Below are positions 16,960 through 25,666 of a stretch of 64,000 bases of DNA, piece by piece. The stretch comes from Bryobacterales bacterium (GTDB lineage Bacteria > Acidobacteriota > Terriglobia > Bryobacterales > Bryobacteraceae): NCBI GenBank assembly GCA_020851555.1, contig JADZCM010000041.1, positions 62,001 through 126,000 of the forward strand, in the 5' to 3' direction. Numbering within the stretch: the first letter of the stretch is position 1; every line of letters begins with the position of its first letter. Made by a program: the position numbers and the translations under genes. The notes under the pieces were generated by a model that made no database searches, was not told where the DNA came from, and saw only the letters and a program-made list of their open reading frames with translations.

Positions 16960-18420
16960 TCAGGCCACGCGCCGGCGATTCCCCGCCAGGCCGGCCAGGC
17001 CGGCCGCCGCACACACCAGCGGGAACCAGTCCCCGTACCGGGTATAGAGAGTAGTCTCGCCGGAATAGGAGAAACGCGTGTCCAAAGCGTCCCGCTGGTA
17101 GGGCGGCGTGTAGTCCAGGATGCGGCCTGCCACGTCCACCGCCACGGTGATGCCGTCGTTCGTGGAGCGCAGGATCCACCGGTGGTTCTCCGCGGCCCGC
17201 ATCCGCACCAGGCTCAGGTGTTGTTCCCGCGCGGCACTGCGCCCGAAATACCCGTCGTTGGACAGATTGACGAAGACGTCCGCGCCCTGAGCGGCGAAGC
17301 GGCGGACGAAGCCGGGGAGAGCCGCCTCGTAGCAGATGAAAACTCCCGCCTTGTGGCCGCCGGCCGGAAACACCATCGGGGCCGTGCCCGGGTGGAAATC
17401 GCCGGCGCCGCCGGTGATGCGGTTGACGAAGCCGAACATGGGCGGCACGTACTCTCCGAACGGAACCAGGTTCATCTTGTCGTAGCGGCCGAGATACCGG
17501 CCGTCCGGCCCGATCAGCACCGCGGAGTTCAGCGGCTGGCCTTCCGCCGAGTGTCCTACCACGCCGAACACCACCGTCGCCTGCGTGGCGCGGGCCAGCT
17601 TTATCATCTGCTCGCGCAATTCCGGATCGCTGTCGTAGACGAACGGCGCCGGAACTTCAGGCCAGACCAGGAGGCGGGGCGGGGTGGCTCCGCCGCGCAG
17701 CGCGGTCTGGAGCGATAGCGCGGCCAGATCCACGCGGGTCTTGGTCAGGGCGCTCCAGGTCCAGTCCTGGGTTTGGGAGAGGTTGGGTTGCAGCAAAATG
17801 GCGCGCTCGCCGCCTGATTTCGGAGCCGGCAAATCCGGAAGTACGTACAGCAGCAGCAAAGCCCCCAGCCACGCCATCTCCAAGCGCCGCCGCCGCAACA
17901 CCGCCACCGCCACGGCTGTACCCATCATGGCTAAAGCAAAGGAGAGCCCGTAGACTCCCGTATAAGGCGCCAGGCGCAGGGGCACGCTCATATTGGCGCC
18001 GGCGTTGCCCAGCGTCAGCCAGGCGAAGCCCATCGGCCCGTGCGTCCATTCCAGAGCCACCCAGACCGCCGCGACGGCGGGAACCGCGTACACCCGGCGC
18101 ATGAGGGGCCCTGCCGCCAGCCCGAAGACCGCCATCGGCAGCCCCTTGTAGAGGCAGAAAAGCAGGAAAGCGCCCCAGCTTTCGGCTGCTCCAAGCCCTC
18201 CATGCACATTGAGGACAAACTGAATCCAGTAACACACCCAGCCCCAGGACACCGCGCCGGCGAGCCAGCCCAGCAGGAATCGCCGCCCATGCCGGGGTTC
18301 GCGCGCCAGGGCCACCAGCAAGGGAGCCAGCGCCACCGCCGCCAGGAAAGCAAGGTTGAACCGGGGGAAGGCCAGGATCAGGCAGCCCGCGGTCGCCAGA
18401 GCAAGCAGTACGTTCAGCAC
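16960..18420 (-). CDS. lnt: Apolipoprotein N-acyltransferase
   Basis: A 486-residue inner-membrane enzyme that N-acylates the lipoprotein amino-terminal Cys, the last step of lipoprotein maturation. Six or so N-terminal membrane helices are followed by the periplasmic nitrilase-like domain with the catalytic Glu (LLVWPEVPAPF), Lys (YDKMNLVPFGEYVP) and Cys (VFICYEAALPG), and a final membrane helix. NLSNDGYFG is also family-typical. The start is a GTG. The SPOR-protein gene lies 34 bp upstream and may be co-transcribed. Confidence 0.95.
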   Translation of the reverse strand: MLNVLLALATAGCLILAFPRFNLAFLAAVALAPLLVALAREPRHGRRFLLGWLAGAVSWGWVCYWIQFVLNVHGGLGAAESWGAFLLFCLYKGLPMAVFGLAAGPLMRRVYAVPAVAAVWVALEWTHGPMGFAWLTLGNAGANMSVPLRLAPYTGVYGLSFALAMMGTAVAVAVLRRRRLEMAWLGALLLLYVLPDLPAPKSGGERAILLQPNLSQTQDWTWSALTKTRVDLAALSLQTALRGGATPPRLLVWPEVPAPFVYDSDPELREQMIKLARATQATVVFGVVGHSAEGQPLNSAVLIGPDGRYLGRYDKMNLVPFGEYVPPMFGFVNRITGGAGDFHPGTAPMVFPAGGHKAGVFICYEAALPGFVRRFAAQGADVFVNLSNDGYFGRSAAREQHLSLVRMRAAENHRWILRSTNDGITVAVDVAGRILDYTPPYQRDALDTRFSYSGETTLYTRYGDWFPLVCAAAGLAGLAGNRRRVA

Positions 18421-18454
18421 ACAGTCTCCGTAGCCCGGCGCAGCCGGGCCGGCA

Positions 18455-19030
18455 TCAGTACCGCCGCGTGAACGGCTTGACGCCCGCCGCCTCGAGGCCC
18501 GCCCGCATCTTTCGCAGTGTCTGGTCGTCCTCGATAGGCCCCACCAGCACCCTCAGGACACCCTCTGTCGGTCCGGGGGCCAGGACAATGGGGAAGCCCT
18601 TCTTCCGGAGGACGTTCGCCACAATCTCCGCGTCCGCCCGATTGCCCGCAATCGCCTGCAAGTACACTTCTCCTGGAGCGGGCTTGGCGCTGGATTGTGC
18701 CGGCGGACGCGCCGCAGCCGGGGCGGCCTTGCCCGGTTCCTGCGATTGGGGCTGCGTGCCGGCGGACTTCGTGGGTATATCCTCCGCGGCCGCAGCCGCC
18801 GGAGAGGCGTCCGAGGGAACACCCGCGAAATCCGCCGCCGGAGTCTGAGCGGCCGGCGCGGGGCTGGGCGCCGGCGAACGCGCCACGGCGGCGCGCGAAG
18901 CAGAGTCGCGGCCCAGCACATACCCCATGGTGAAGAAGACCGCCATCAGCATGAGGACGATAAAAAACACACTGAGCAGTTGCTTGTTGCCCAGCAATAT
19001 CTCGAACTCGCCATTCACGTTTCTGGGCAT
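18455..19030 (-). CDS. SPOR-domain membrane protein
   Basis: A 191-residue protein: a short cytoplasmic segment, one membrane helix (residues about 19-40), a Pro/Ala-rich linker of about 75 residues and a C-terminal SPOR domain (VYLQAIAGNRADAEIVANVL onward). SPOR domains bind denuded septal peptidoglycan, so a cell-division or cell-wall role is likely. The layout resembles FtsN and DedD, but the linker shows no FtsN-specific segment that I can identify. It precedes lnt on the same strand. Confidence 0.85.
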   Translation of the reverse strand: MPRNVNGEFEILLGNKQLLSVFFIVLMLMAVFFTMGYVLGRDSASRAAVARSPAPSPAPAAQTPAADFAGVPSDASPAAAAAEDIPTKSAGTQPQSQEPGKAAPAAARPPAQSSAKPAPGEVYLQAIAGNRADAEIVANVLRKKGFPIVLAPGPTEGVLRVLVGPIEDDQTLRKMRAGLEAAGVKPFTRRY

Positions 19031-19049
19031 GAGTTTACATCTATAGAGG

Positions 19050-19654
19050 TTACCCTACCTTGGGCCGCGCCGCGCATCCGGCGGATCCTCCGGGCCGCGA
19101 CAGAATCACGGCCGCGGATCCGAGAACCTTCAACCCGGGAAGCGACAGCAGGCCCCGGTCAATGCGGCAGAGCAAATGGCACACCGCGCGGCAGAGCGGC
19201 GGGTGGTCTTCATAACGGCCGGAGACCAGGCGCCCCAGATGCGCCCCAGAAAGCCGAACATCCGAAGCCGCATGCCGGGCAGGCGGCGGCGGAGGATCTC
19301 CAGATAGAGCCTCCAGAACGGAGTCGAGAACGGGCAGCAGGTGATGGAGGATAGCGAAGCCGCAGATGATGTCGAACCATCTCCCGGCGCGGTCAAGACA
19401 GGTTTCGGCAGGCGATGGATGGAACTCGGTGGGCGCCTCGACGCCGTGAAGCCGGGCGCGCCTCTGGCGGGTTCGAGAATGTGCTTTCCCCGGATGTCTC
19501 CCAACGCCCGGAACGGGTGCTCGGCCGGTGTGAACGGGTGGCGGCAGTTCATGTACCGGTCCACGGTCTCGCTTGGAAGCGGGCCGCCGGAGTACTCCTT
19601 GCTGTCGAAGAACGCCTGCTCGCTGGCCCACCGCATCCGGCCGTTTTCCGCCAT
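19050..19654 (-). pseudogene. Degraded class I SAM-dependent methyltransferase
   Basis: Recognisable methyltransferase segments alternate between two frames. Frame A: KEYSGGPLPSETVDRYMN and ALGDIRGKHILEPA (the motif I strand, with the glycine loop destroyed). Frame B: WFDIICGFAILHHLLPVLD. Frame A again: EILRRRLPGMRLRMFGFLG. Frame B again: CRIDRGLLSLPGLKVLGSA. At least three frame changes and a deletion after motif I are needed, so it cannot encode an enzyme. It lies 24 bp from the start of an intact methyltransferase on the opposite strand. The segments resemble sugar- or lipid-linked methyltransferases. Confidence 0.7.
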
Positions 19655-19678
19655 GCGGAACTCCCCGCGACCTCCCAG

Positions 19679-20494
19679 ATGGCAGGGACGCCGGGCCTCC
19701 AAGGGTTACAATGGCTCAGCCGGGAGAAGATTCACATAGCGTTGCTGACGAGTCTCCAGTTCCAGATCCTCAAGCGCTTCTTCCCCGAACCCGCCGCGGG
19801 CGGGTGCAGCGGGAGCGCCTATGAAGGGCGGTCGAAGCTCGAAGTCCTGTTGGGCGAGAACTTCTTCAGCCGGATTGAAGGCAAGAACGTCGTCGACTTC
19901 GGCTGCGGGGAAGGCGCCGACGCCATCGAAATGGCGCGGAGGGGAGCCAGGCGCGTCATCGGTGTCGACGTGCGCGAGGACGTGCTCCAGACAGCGCGGC
20001 AACGCGCCAGGGCGGCGGGGGTGGAGACGTCGTGCATTTTCCTGACCCCTGCCGGCGTGCCGAAGCGGTTCGCGGACGTCCTGGTGTCCGTGGACGCCTT
20101 CGAGCACTTCGAGAACCCGTTGGGGGCTCTCCTCGATATGCACACGCTGTTGCGGCCGGGAGGGGAAGCGATCATCAGCTTCGGCCCGACATGGTACCAC
20201 CCGCTGGGCGGGCATCTGTTCTCCGTCTTCCCGTGGGCGCACCTGATCTTCAGCGAGGAGGCGCTGATGCGCTGGAGGTCCACTTTTAAGACGGACGGGG
20301 CAGCACGGTTCCACGAGGTCGCGGGCGGGCTGAACCAGATGACCATAAGGCGCTTCGAAGCGCTGGTGGCGGAGAGTCCCTTTCGTGTGGCGGCTCTGGA
20401 ACTGGCGCCGGTCAGGAAGCTGCGGCGCGTCCATTTCCGGCTTACGCGGGAGTTCACGACAGCGGTGGTGCGCTGCCGTCTGATCGCGCTCTAA
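19679..20494 (+). CDS. Class I SAM-dependent methyltransferase
   Basis: About 271 residues. The SAM-binding motif I is VVDFGCGEGADAIEMA, followed by the acidic GVDVREDVL, and SVDAFEHFENPLGALLDM is the post-motif II His/Glu region of UbiE/Methyltransf_11 enzymes. The C-terminal HPLGGHLFSVFPWAHLIFS suggests membrane association. The start is uncertain: an ATG at 19679 has no good ribosome binding site, and a TTG at 19742 would begin the protein at LTSLQFQILKRFF, a natural N-terminus for these proteins. Substrate unknown. Confidence 0.75.
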   Translation: MAGTPGLQGLQWLSREKIHIALLTSLQFQILKRFFPEPAAGGCSGSAYEGRSKLEVLLGENFFSRIEGKNVVDFGCGEGADAIEMARRGARRVIGVDVREDVLQTARQRARAAGVETSCIFLTPAGVPKRFADVLVSVDAFEHFENPLGALLDMHTLLRPGGEAIISFGPTWYHPLGGHLFSVFPWAHLIFSEEALMRWRSTFKTDGAARFHEVAGGLNQMTIRRFEALVAESPFRVAALELAPVRKLRRVHFRLTREFTTAVVRCRLIAL

Positions 20495-20517
20495 CGCGGG
20501 CCGCGGCGCCCAGGTGG

Positions 20518-21129
20518 CTACCCGCCACGCGGGGAGTAAAGCTCGCGGACCAGGGCGACGGCCGGTGGAGGCACCAGGTGCTCCCAAGGCTCGCCGCGCC
20601 GGATGCGCTCTCTGACCTCGGTCGCGGAGACGGCGCTCCAATCCGCCGTCAGGTTCAGACGCCGAACCCGCGCGGCCAGGTTCCGGGGAACGTGGAAGGA
20701 GCGGCCTCGCGAGGCCACGAGCAAACCAAACTCCTTGAGTTGATCCGCGGCCGCGCCGGCCTCTCCGTAGTCCCAGTTCCAGAAACGTTCGGCCGCATCG
20801 GTCCCGCAGATGAACTCCAGTCTCACCTCGGGGCCGTACACGCTCCTGCACTCCCGCGCGATATCGGCAAACAGCCCGCCCTCGGTGACTCCCAGCGAGT
20901 ATCGCGGCTCGGTGGAGATGCAGATCTCCAGCAGCCGCATCCGGGCGGCGAGCCCGACTCCTTCATAGGCCTTGTGCGGGAGGCGGCGGGGCATCACAAA
21001 CAGCACCTCGTCCACGAACTCCAGCGCCGCCGCGGCTAACTCCAGGTGGGCGCGCGTCGGCGGGTTGAACGTACCCGGAAAGACGCCCAGCCGCGATGCC
21101 GGGAGGCTCGACCTCCGCGGGAGTTCCAT
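20518..21129 (-). CDS. nadD: Nicotinate-nucleotide adenylyltransferase-like protein
   Basis: A 203-residue nucleotidyltransferase with the NadD opening GVFPGTFNPPTRAHLELA, where TRAH is the (H/T)xGH-type ATP site with Gly replaced by Ala. The PRRLPHK segment and the second ATP motif SATEVRERIRRGE are also present. The reaction would be adenylation of nicotinate mononucleotide in NAD synthesis. The TRAH change and an atypical middle section leave room for a related nucleotidyltransferase. It is divergent from the zinc-ribbon gene, with 69 bp between starts. Confidence 0.75.
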   Translation of the reverse strand: MELPRRSSLPASRLGVFPGTFNPPTRAHLELAAAALEFVDEVLFVMPRRLPHKAYEGVGLAARMRLLEICISTEPRYSLGVTEGGLFADIARECRSVYGPEVRLEFICGTDAAERFWNWDYGEAGAAADQLKEFGLLVASRGRSFHVPRNLAARVRRLNLTADWSAVSATEVRERIRRGEPWEHLVPPPAVALVRELYSPRGG

Positions 21130-21198
21130 GCAAGTATCTTAGAAGATGCCCATCGAGCAGTGGGGCTGCCATGAGGTAGAGTAGGTTAAGACGAAGTT

Positions 21199-21882
21199 AT
21201 GTTCACCTGGATCTGCCCGCAATGCGGCCGGGAGGTGCCGCCTTCTGCCGCGGAGTGTCCGGACTGCGCGGGCAAGACCCCGGTTGTGCCCGCCGGCGCC
21301 ATGACATTTCCCGTCGCGGCTGCTGCTGAACCTGTCCGGCAGGGCGGCCGGGCAGCCGCGAAGCTGCGCGTCAGGCGAACCGGCCCCCCAGCGTGGCTGC
21401 TGGCCTTCGTCTTCGCCATTATCTTCCTCAGCATGGGCGCCCTGGGCTTCATCGCCTACCGCGTTTTTGCGCGGCGGGGCGAACCCGTTGTCACGGGCCA
21501 GGTGCGGCCGGTGCGGACGCCTCAGACGGCGCCCGCCGTGTCCGCCACGCCCGGGGCCAACGTGCTCAGCAAGTACATCGAAGTGACGGGTTTGCGCCTC
21601 CTGGAGGAAAAGCCCGGCAGGCTGGAGGTGGAGTTCGTCATCGTGAATCACTCGCAGGCGCCGCTGACTGAGTTGGCCGGGGACGTGGCGATCCGTCCTA
21701 CAACCGCGCCGGCGGACGGCGAGGCGATCGGCGCGTTTTCCTTCAAGATCCCGGAGATGCGGCCGCTGGAAGCCCGGAGCTTGAGGGCGCCCTTACAGTC
21801 CAAGTTGCGCGTATACGAACTGCCGGACTGGCAGTTTATCCGGGCGGACGTGACCGTCACCTCGCCCCAGCCCGGCCCATGA
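21199..21882 (+). CDS. Zinc-ribbon membrane protein of unknown function
   Basis: A 227-residue protein. The N-terminal CPQCG and CPDC pairs (residues 6-24) form a zinc ribbon. A single membrane helix covers about residues 66-86, and the outer part is a beta-rich domain (about 115-225, YIEVTGLRLLEEKPGRLEVE onward) of the kind that binds or senses envelope components. The stop overlaps the nth start as ATGA, so the two are translationally coupled although their functions have no obvious link. Confidence 0.7.
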   Translation: MFTWICPQCGREVPPSAAECPDCAGKTPVVPAGAMTFPVAAAAEPVRQGGRAAAKLRVRRTGPPAWLLAFVFAIIFLSMGALGFIAYRVFARRGEPVVTGQVRPVRTPQTAPAVSATPGANVLSKYIEVTGLRLLEEKPGRLEVEFVIVNHSQAPLTELAGDVAIRPTTAPADGEAIGAFSFKIPEMRPLEARSLRAPLQSKLRVYELPDWQFIRADVTVTSPQPGP

Positions 21883-22526
21883 GACCCCCACCCGGCAGCG
21901 AGCGGATGCCAGCCATCCTGAACGCGCTGGACTCCCTCTATCCGCGGGCGGAGTGCGCCCTGCGGCACAAGAACGCCTGGCAGTTGCTGGTGTCAACCAT
22001 CCTCTCCGCCCAGTGCACCGACAAGCGGGTGAACGAAGTCACGCCGGGCCTGTTCCGCAAGTACCCGACGATCCGCGACTTTGCCGCGGCGAGCCTGCCC
22101 GAACTCGCGCAGGAGATCCGTTCCACGGGCTTCTTCAACAACAAGGCCAAGGCGCTGGTGGGAGCGGCCAGGAAAATACTGGCCGACTATGCAGGCAAGG
22201 TCCCGCGCACCATGGAGGAGATGCTGGCGATCCCGGGCGTGGCCCGCAAGACGGCCAACGTGGTGCTTGGAACGGCCTACGGCATCCCCTCGGGCATTGT
22301 CGTCGACACGCACGTGCAGCGGATCGCGCGGCGTTTGGACCTCACGCGCCACACGGACCCTGTCAAGATCGAGACGGACCTGATGAAACTGGTTCCCTCC
22401 GGGCGCTGGATCCTCTTCTCCCATCAGATGATTCTGCACGGCCGCACGTTGTGCCCCGCCCGCAGGCCGCGCTGCGCCGAATGCCCGCTCGATCCGGTCT
22501 GTTTCGCCAAGGACAAGACGAAATGA
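21879..22526 (+). CDS. nth: Endonuclease III (DNA glycosylase/AP lyase)
   Basis: A 215-residue base-excision-repair enzyme that removes oxidised pyrimidines and cuts the abasic site. The helix-hairpin-helix LAIPGVARKTANVVL carries the catalytic Lys, VVDTHVQRIARRL carries the catalytic Asp, and CPARRPRCAECPLDPVC supplies the four Cys of the [4Fe-4S] cluster. The first ATG overlaps the upstream stop; a second ATG at codon 10 is possible. The gene also overlaps the next one (ATGA). Confidence 0.96.
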   Translation: MRPPPGSERMPAILNALDSLYPRAECALRHKNAWQLLVSTILSAQCTDKRVNEVTPGLFRKYPTIRDFAAASLPELAQEIRSTGFFNNKAKALVGAARKILADYAGKVPRTMEEMLAIPGVARKTANVVLGTAYGIPSGIVVDTHVQRIARRLDLTRHTDPVKIETDLMKLVPSGRWILFSHQMILHGRTLCPARRPRCAECPLDPVCFAKDKTK

Positions 22527-23062
22527 CTTCCGGCCGCCCGTTGCTGCCGGGCATCCTGACGCTCCTGCTGCTGCTTGCCGGCTGCGTGGACATCCCGAAC
22601 ACTTATGCGCCGCCCATCGAGCGCAGGCCCGTGACGGGGTACCGGGAGAGCTTGCCCGGAGTGATCGGCATGAACGATCCGGACGCGGACGAGCACATCG
22701 TCAGGGACATCAGCCGCACGGTCGAAAGCGGCGCCTGGAGGTGGACGTCTAAGCGTCCGGAACTGCGTTTCGCGCTCTCCCGGACAAAAGGCGTGAAGCT
22801 CGTCGTGGACTTCGCGGTGTCTCGGGAAACGTTTGCCGCGACCGGCCCGGTCACCATCTCGTTTTTCGTGAACGGCCGGCTGGTGGAAGCCGTCCGCTGC
22901 GCCGAACCGGGGAACAGGCACTTCGAGAAGCACATACCGCAGGACTGGCTGAGATCCGACGGCATGACAACGGTGGCCGCCGAAATCGATAAGTTGTACA
23001 AGTCGCCGAAGGACGGGGTGGAACTGGGCTTCATCCTCAGCAGGATCGGGTTCACCCAATAA
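22523..23062 (+). CDS. Lipoprotein of unknown function
   Basis: A 179-residue lipoprotein with a lipobox LLAGC at about residues 17-21. The mature part has a short disordered start and a beta-sandwich-like domain (VVDFAVSRETFAATGPVTIS, VNGRLVEAVRC) that resembles carbohydrate- or receptor-binding folds. It starts inside the nth stop (ATGA) and ends inside the next start (TAATG), so it is tightly coupled to the glycosyltransferase-like membrane protein that follows. A role in cell-surface glycan work is likely from context only. Confidence 0.75.
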   Translation: MTSGRPLLPGILTLLLLLAGCVDIPNTYAPPIERRPVTGYRESLPGVIGMNDPDADEHIVRDISRTVESGAWRWTSKRPELRFALSRTKGVKLVVDFAVSRETFAATGPVTISFFVNGRLVEAVRCAEPGNRHFEKHIPQDWLRSDGMTTVAAEIDKLYKSPKDGVELGFILSRIGFTQ

Positions 23063-25278
23063 TGCCGCAGCCCGTATACATCCTGTTTGGTGCGGCATTC
23101 ACCGTGTTTACGGCGCTGGCGCTCGGGAAGTTGCTGTTGCGAGGGTTCCGGCTGCGATTCTACAGGACGGAGGAAACGCTTCTCGCCTATTTCGCCGGCT
23201 CCGCATGCCTGAGCGCCCTGGTTTTCGCGCTGGCGGCGGCTCACCTGGTCTACAAAGGGGTCTTTCTGGGGGTTGGCGTCGCGGCGATCGGCGCCGCGGT
23301 CTGGAAGGGGGTGTTCAGGGACTCGGGGGAGGCGCTTCCCCCCATGCCGCGGTTCTGGAAGCTGCTGTTTGGGGTCCTCTTCACCGTCTACCTGGTGGTC
23401 TACTTCACCAACGCGATGACCCCGGAGCACAGCCCGGACGGCGCCGCCTATCACCTGGGCCTGGTGGCGCGCTACTACCGGGAACACGGCTTCCGGACGC
23501 TCACCACGAACATGTACGCCAACCTGTCGCAGGGCGTGGAGATGCTCTACCTGTACGCCTTCGCGTTCGGGAGGCACTCGGCGGCCGCCCTGGTGCACTT
23601 CTCCTTCCTGGCGGCCCTGCCCCTGGCGATGCTCAGTTATGCGCGCAGGTTCGGTTTTGCGGCGGCCGGCGCCTGCGCCGGGCTGCTGGTCTTCCTCAGC
23701 CCGGTCTTCGGGATGGACGGCACGACGGCCTATGTCGACGTGGCCGTGGCGGCGATCCTTTTTGCGGTCTTCTATTTCGTGCAGATCTGGGACGGGCAGC
23801 GCGCCGAGGGTCTGTACATCCCCATCGGCCTGATGGCCGGCTTCGCGTATGCAGCCAAGTACACCGCGTTTCTGGCCCTGCCCTACGCCCTGGGGTTCAT
23901 CGCCTGGAAACTTGTGCGGGAGCGCCGGCCCGCGCTGCGGCCGCTGCTGGTGGTCACGGCGTGCGCGCTGCTGCTCATCCTTCCCTGGATGGCCAAGAAC
24001 TGGCTCTGGCTGGGGAATCCCCTCTCGCCGTTCTTCAACAAGGTGTTTCCCAATCCTTACGTGCACGTCTCGCTCGAAGAGGAATGGACGCGCTACCTGC
24101 GGAGCTACGCGGAGATCAAGAGTCCCTGGCAGATACCCATGGAAGTGACCGTGAGAGGGCGAGTGCTGTGCGGGCTGCTTGGTCCGGTCTTCCTGCTGGC
24201 CCCGCTGGGACTGCTGGCGCTTCGGGAAAAGGCCGGACGCCGGGTGCTGGCCGTGGCGCTGCTGTTCGGGCTGGCGTACCCCTTCAATATCGGGACGCGT
24301 TTCCTGATCCCGGTTGTGGTCTTCCTGGCGCTGGCCATGGGGCTGGTTCTGACGCGCGCCCGGGCGATGGCGCCGCTGCTCGTGCTGTTCCACGCCCTGG
24401 TGTCCTGGCCCACGCACCTGAAGATCTACTCCGACCAATACGCCTGGAGGCTGGAGAAGCCGCTGCCGTGGAAGCCGGCCTTCAGGGTGGACCCGGAGGA
24501 TTCCTTTCTCACGCGCTCGCTGCCCGGCTACATCACGGCGCGCATGATCGAAGCCCATGTTCCCGCCGGCGAGCGGGTTTTCGTGCTCACCCAGATCGCC
24601 GAATCCTATACCAGCAGAGACATTCTCGTCGGCTACCAGGCCGCGTTCAACCACACCATCGGCGACACGCTTTGGGCGCCGATCGTGGACGATTTCCACC
24701 CCCGGCGCCAGGTCACCTTCCGGGCGCCCCCCGAGCCGGTTACGGCGATCCGCGTGGTTCAGACGGCGCGGTCGGGAAGCGAGCACTGGACCGTGGCCGA
24801 AATGCACGTGCTCCGGAACGGGCAGCCGGTTCGGCGGCCGGCTTCCTGGAAGCTCCGCGCAAAGCCGAACCCGTGGGATGTCGAGATGGCTTTCGACGGC
24901 AACCTCGCCACCCGCTGGCGAAGCTGGTGGACGTTGTTCCCCGGCATGTTCCTGGAGGTGGATTTCGGCCGGAGCGAGATCCTGGATGGCGTGCGCCTGG
25001 ACTGCGCCCTGGGCCAGTACGACATGCGCATGAGGCTGGAAGGGCGGACGCCTTTGGGCGAGTGGAAGACGCTGGACGCCGACCCGCGGCAGATCGTGGC
25101 CGAGGACCCCCCGGGCCTGCGCCGGAGGGCGGTGGCGGCCATCCTGGGGCGTCGCGTTCAGTGGGTTATGCTGAACGACTCGGATTTCGGCAGCGAGGAT
25201 CTCCTGAAGAAGACGGCCGAGTGGGGAATCAAGCCGGTGGCCGACCGGAACGGCGCCCGGCTGTACAGGCTGTACTGA
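23062..25278 (+). CDS. Multi-pass membrane glycosyltransferase-like protein with C-terminal discoidin-like domain
   Basis: A 738-residue protein with about 11 membrane helices in residues 1-460. An early loop after the fourth helix contains TPEHSPDGAAYHLGLVARYY; acidic residues there are where GT-C enzymes of the PMT/ArnT type place the catalytic base. The C-terminal 200 residues are soluble and resemble an F5/8 type C domain (EMAFDGNLATRWRSWW, MFLEVDFGRSEILDGVRLD). It would transfer sugar from a polyprenyl-phosphate donor at the outer face of the membrane. It overlaps the lipoprotein gene by one base. The family call is moderate; the acceptor is unknown. Confidence 0.7.
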   Translation: MPQPVYILFGAAFTVFTALALGKLLLRGFRLRFYRTEETLLAYFAGSACLSALVFALAAAHLVYKGVFLGVGVAAIGAAVWKGVFRDSGEALPPMPRFWKLLFGVLFTVYLVVYFTNAMTPEHSPDGAAYHLGLVARYYREHGFRTLTTNMYANLSQGVEMLYLYAFAFGRHSAAALVHFSFLAALPLAMLSYARRFGFAAAGACAGLLVFLSPVFGMDGTTAYVDVAVAAILFAVFYFVQIWDGQRAEGLYIPIGLMAGFAYAAKYTAFLALPYALGFIAWKLVRERRPALRPLLVVTACALLLILPWMAKNWLWLGNPLSPFFNKVFPNPYVHVSLEEEWTRYLRSYAEIKSPWQIPMEVTVRGRVLCGLLGPVFLLAPLGLLALREKAGRRVLAVALLFGLAYPFNIGTRFLIPVVVFLALAMGLVLTRARAMAPLLVLFHALVSWPTHLKIYSDQYAWRLEKPLPWKPAFRVDPEDSFLTRSLPGYITARMIEAHVPAGERVFVLTQIAESYTSRDILVGYQAAFNHTIGDTLWAPIVDDFHPRRQVTFRAPPEPVTAIRVVQTARSGSEHWTVAEMHVLRNGQPVRRPASWKLRAKPNPWDVEMAFDGNLATRWRSWWTLFPGMFLEVDFGRSEILDGVRLDCALGQYDMRMRLEGRTPLGEWKTLDADPRQIVAEDPPGLRRRAVAAILGRRVQWVMLNDSDFGSEDLLKKTAEWGIKPVADRNGARLYRLY

Positions 25279-25335
25279 TGCGCGGCCGGCAGACGCCGGA
25301 GACGCCCGGCGGCCACGGTGGCGGGCGGCGAGGTT

Positions 25336-25635
25336 TCAGGACGCCCGCCCGCCCGCCGGGTCCGCAGGCAGCAGTTCGGCTACGGTTGCGCCCCAGCCGC
25401 CCGCTTCAGCCGGAGCATCGTGGAACGCCGCGACGAACCCGCTGCGCGCCAGGATCGCCCGAACCATCTCCCTGCGGACCCCGATCCCGCGGCCGTGGAC
25501 GATCCGGACGTGGCGGCAGCCCAGGGCGCGCGCTTCCAGAAGGTACTCCTCGACTACCGCCTTCACGTCGCAGTCCGGGACGCTGTGGAGGTCGAAGACG
25601 TCGGTGATGGGAATCCGAACCGGCTCGCCGTCCAT
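25336..25635 (-). CDS. Smr-domain protein (MutS2-type small nuclease domain)
   Basis: A stand-alone Smr domain of 99 residues with the hallmark DLH (FDLHSVP, residues about 13-19) and the HGRG loop (VRIVHGRGIGV), which are the nucleic-acid-binding and nicking elements of Smr domains. The end GGWGATVAEL matches the family G-G-x-G-x-T pattern. The start at 25635 places DLH at the usual distance from the N-terminus; a longer ORF overlaps the divergent gene. A role in RNA or DNA cleavage is likely but untested for such short proteins. Confidence 0.8.
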   Translation of the reverse strand: MDGEPVRIPITDVFDLHSVPDCDVKAVVEEYLLEARALGCRHVRIVHGRGIGVRREMVRAILARSGFVAAFHDAPAEAGGWGATVAELLPADPAGGRAS

Positions 25636-25666
25636 CAGCCTGATGTTATCCTGGTTTTTCCCACCG

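Noticed and set aside
22603-24807. A 734-codon minus-strand ORF
   Set aside because: Antisense to the membrane glycosyltransferase gene; rich in Gln, Arg and His with no membrane or domain pattern.
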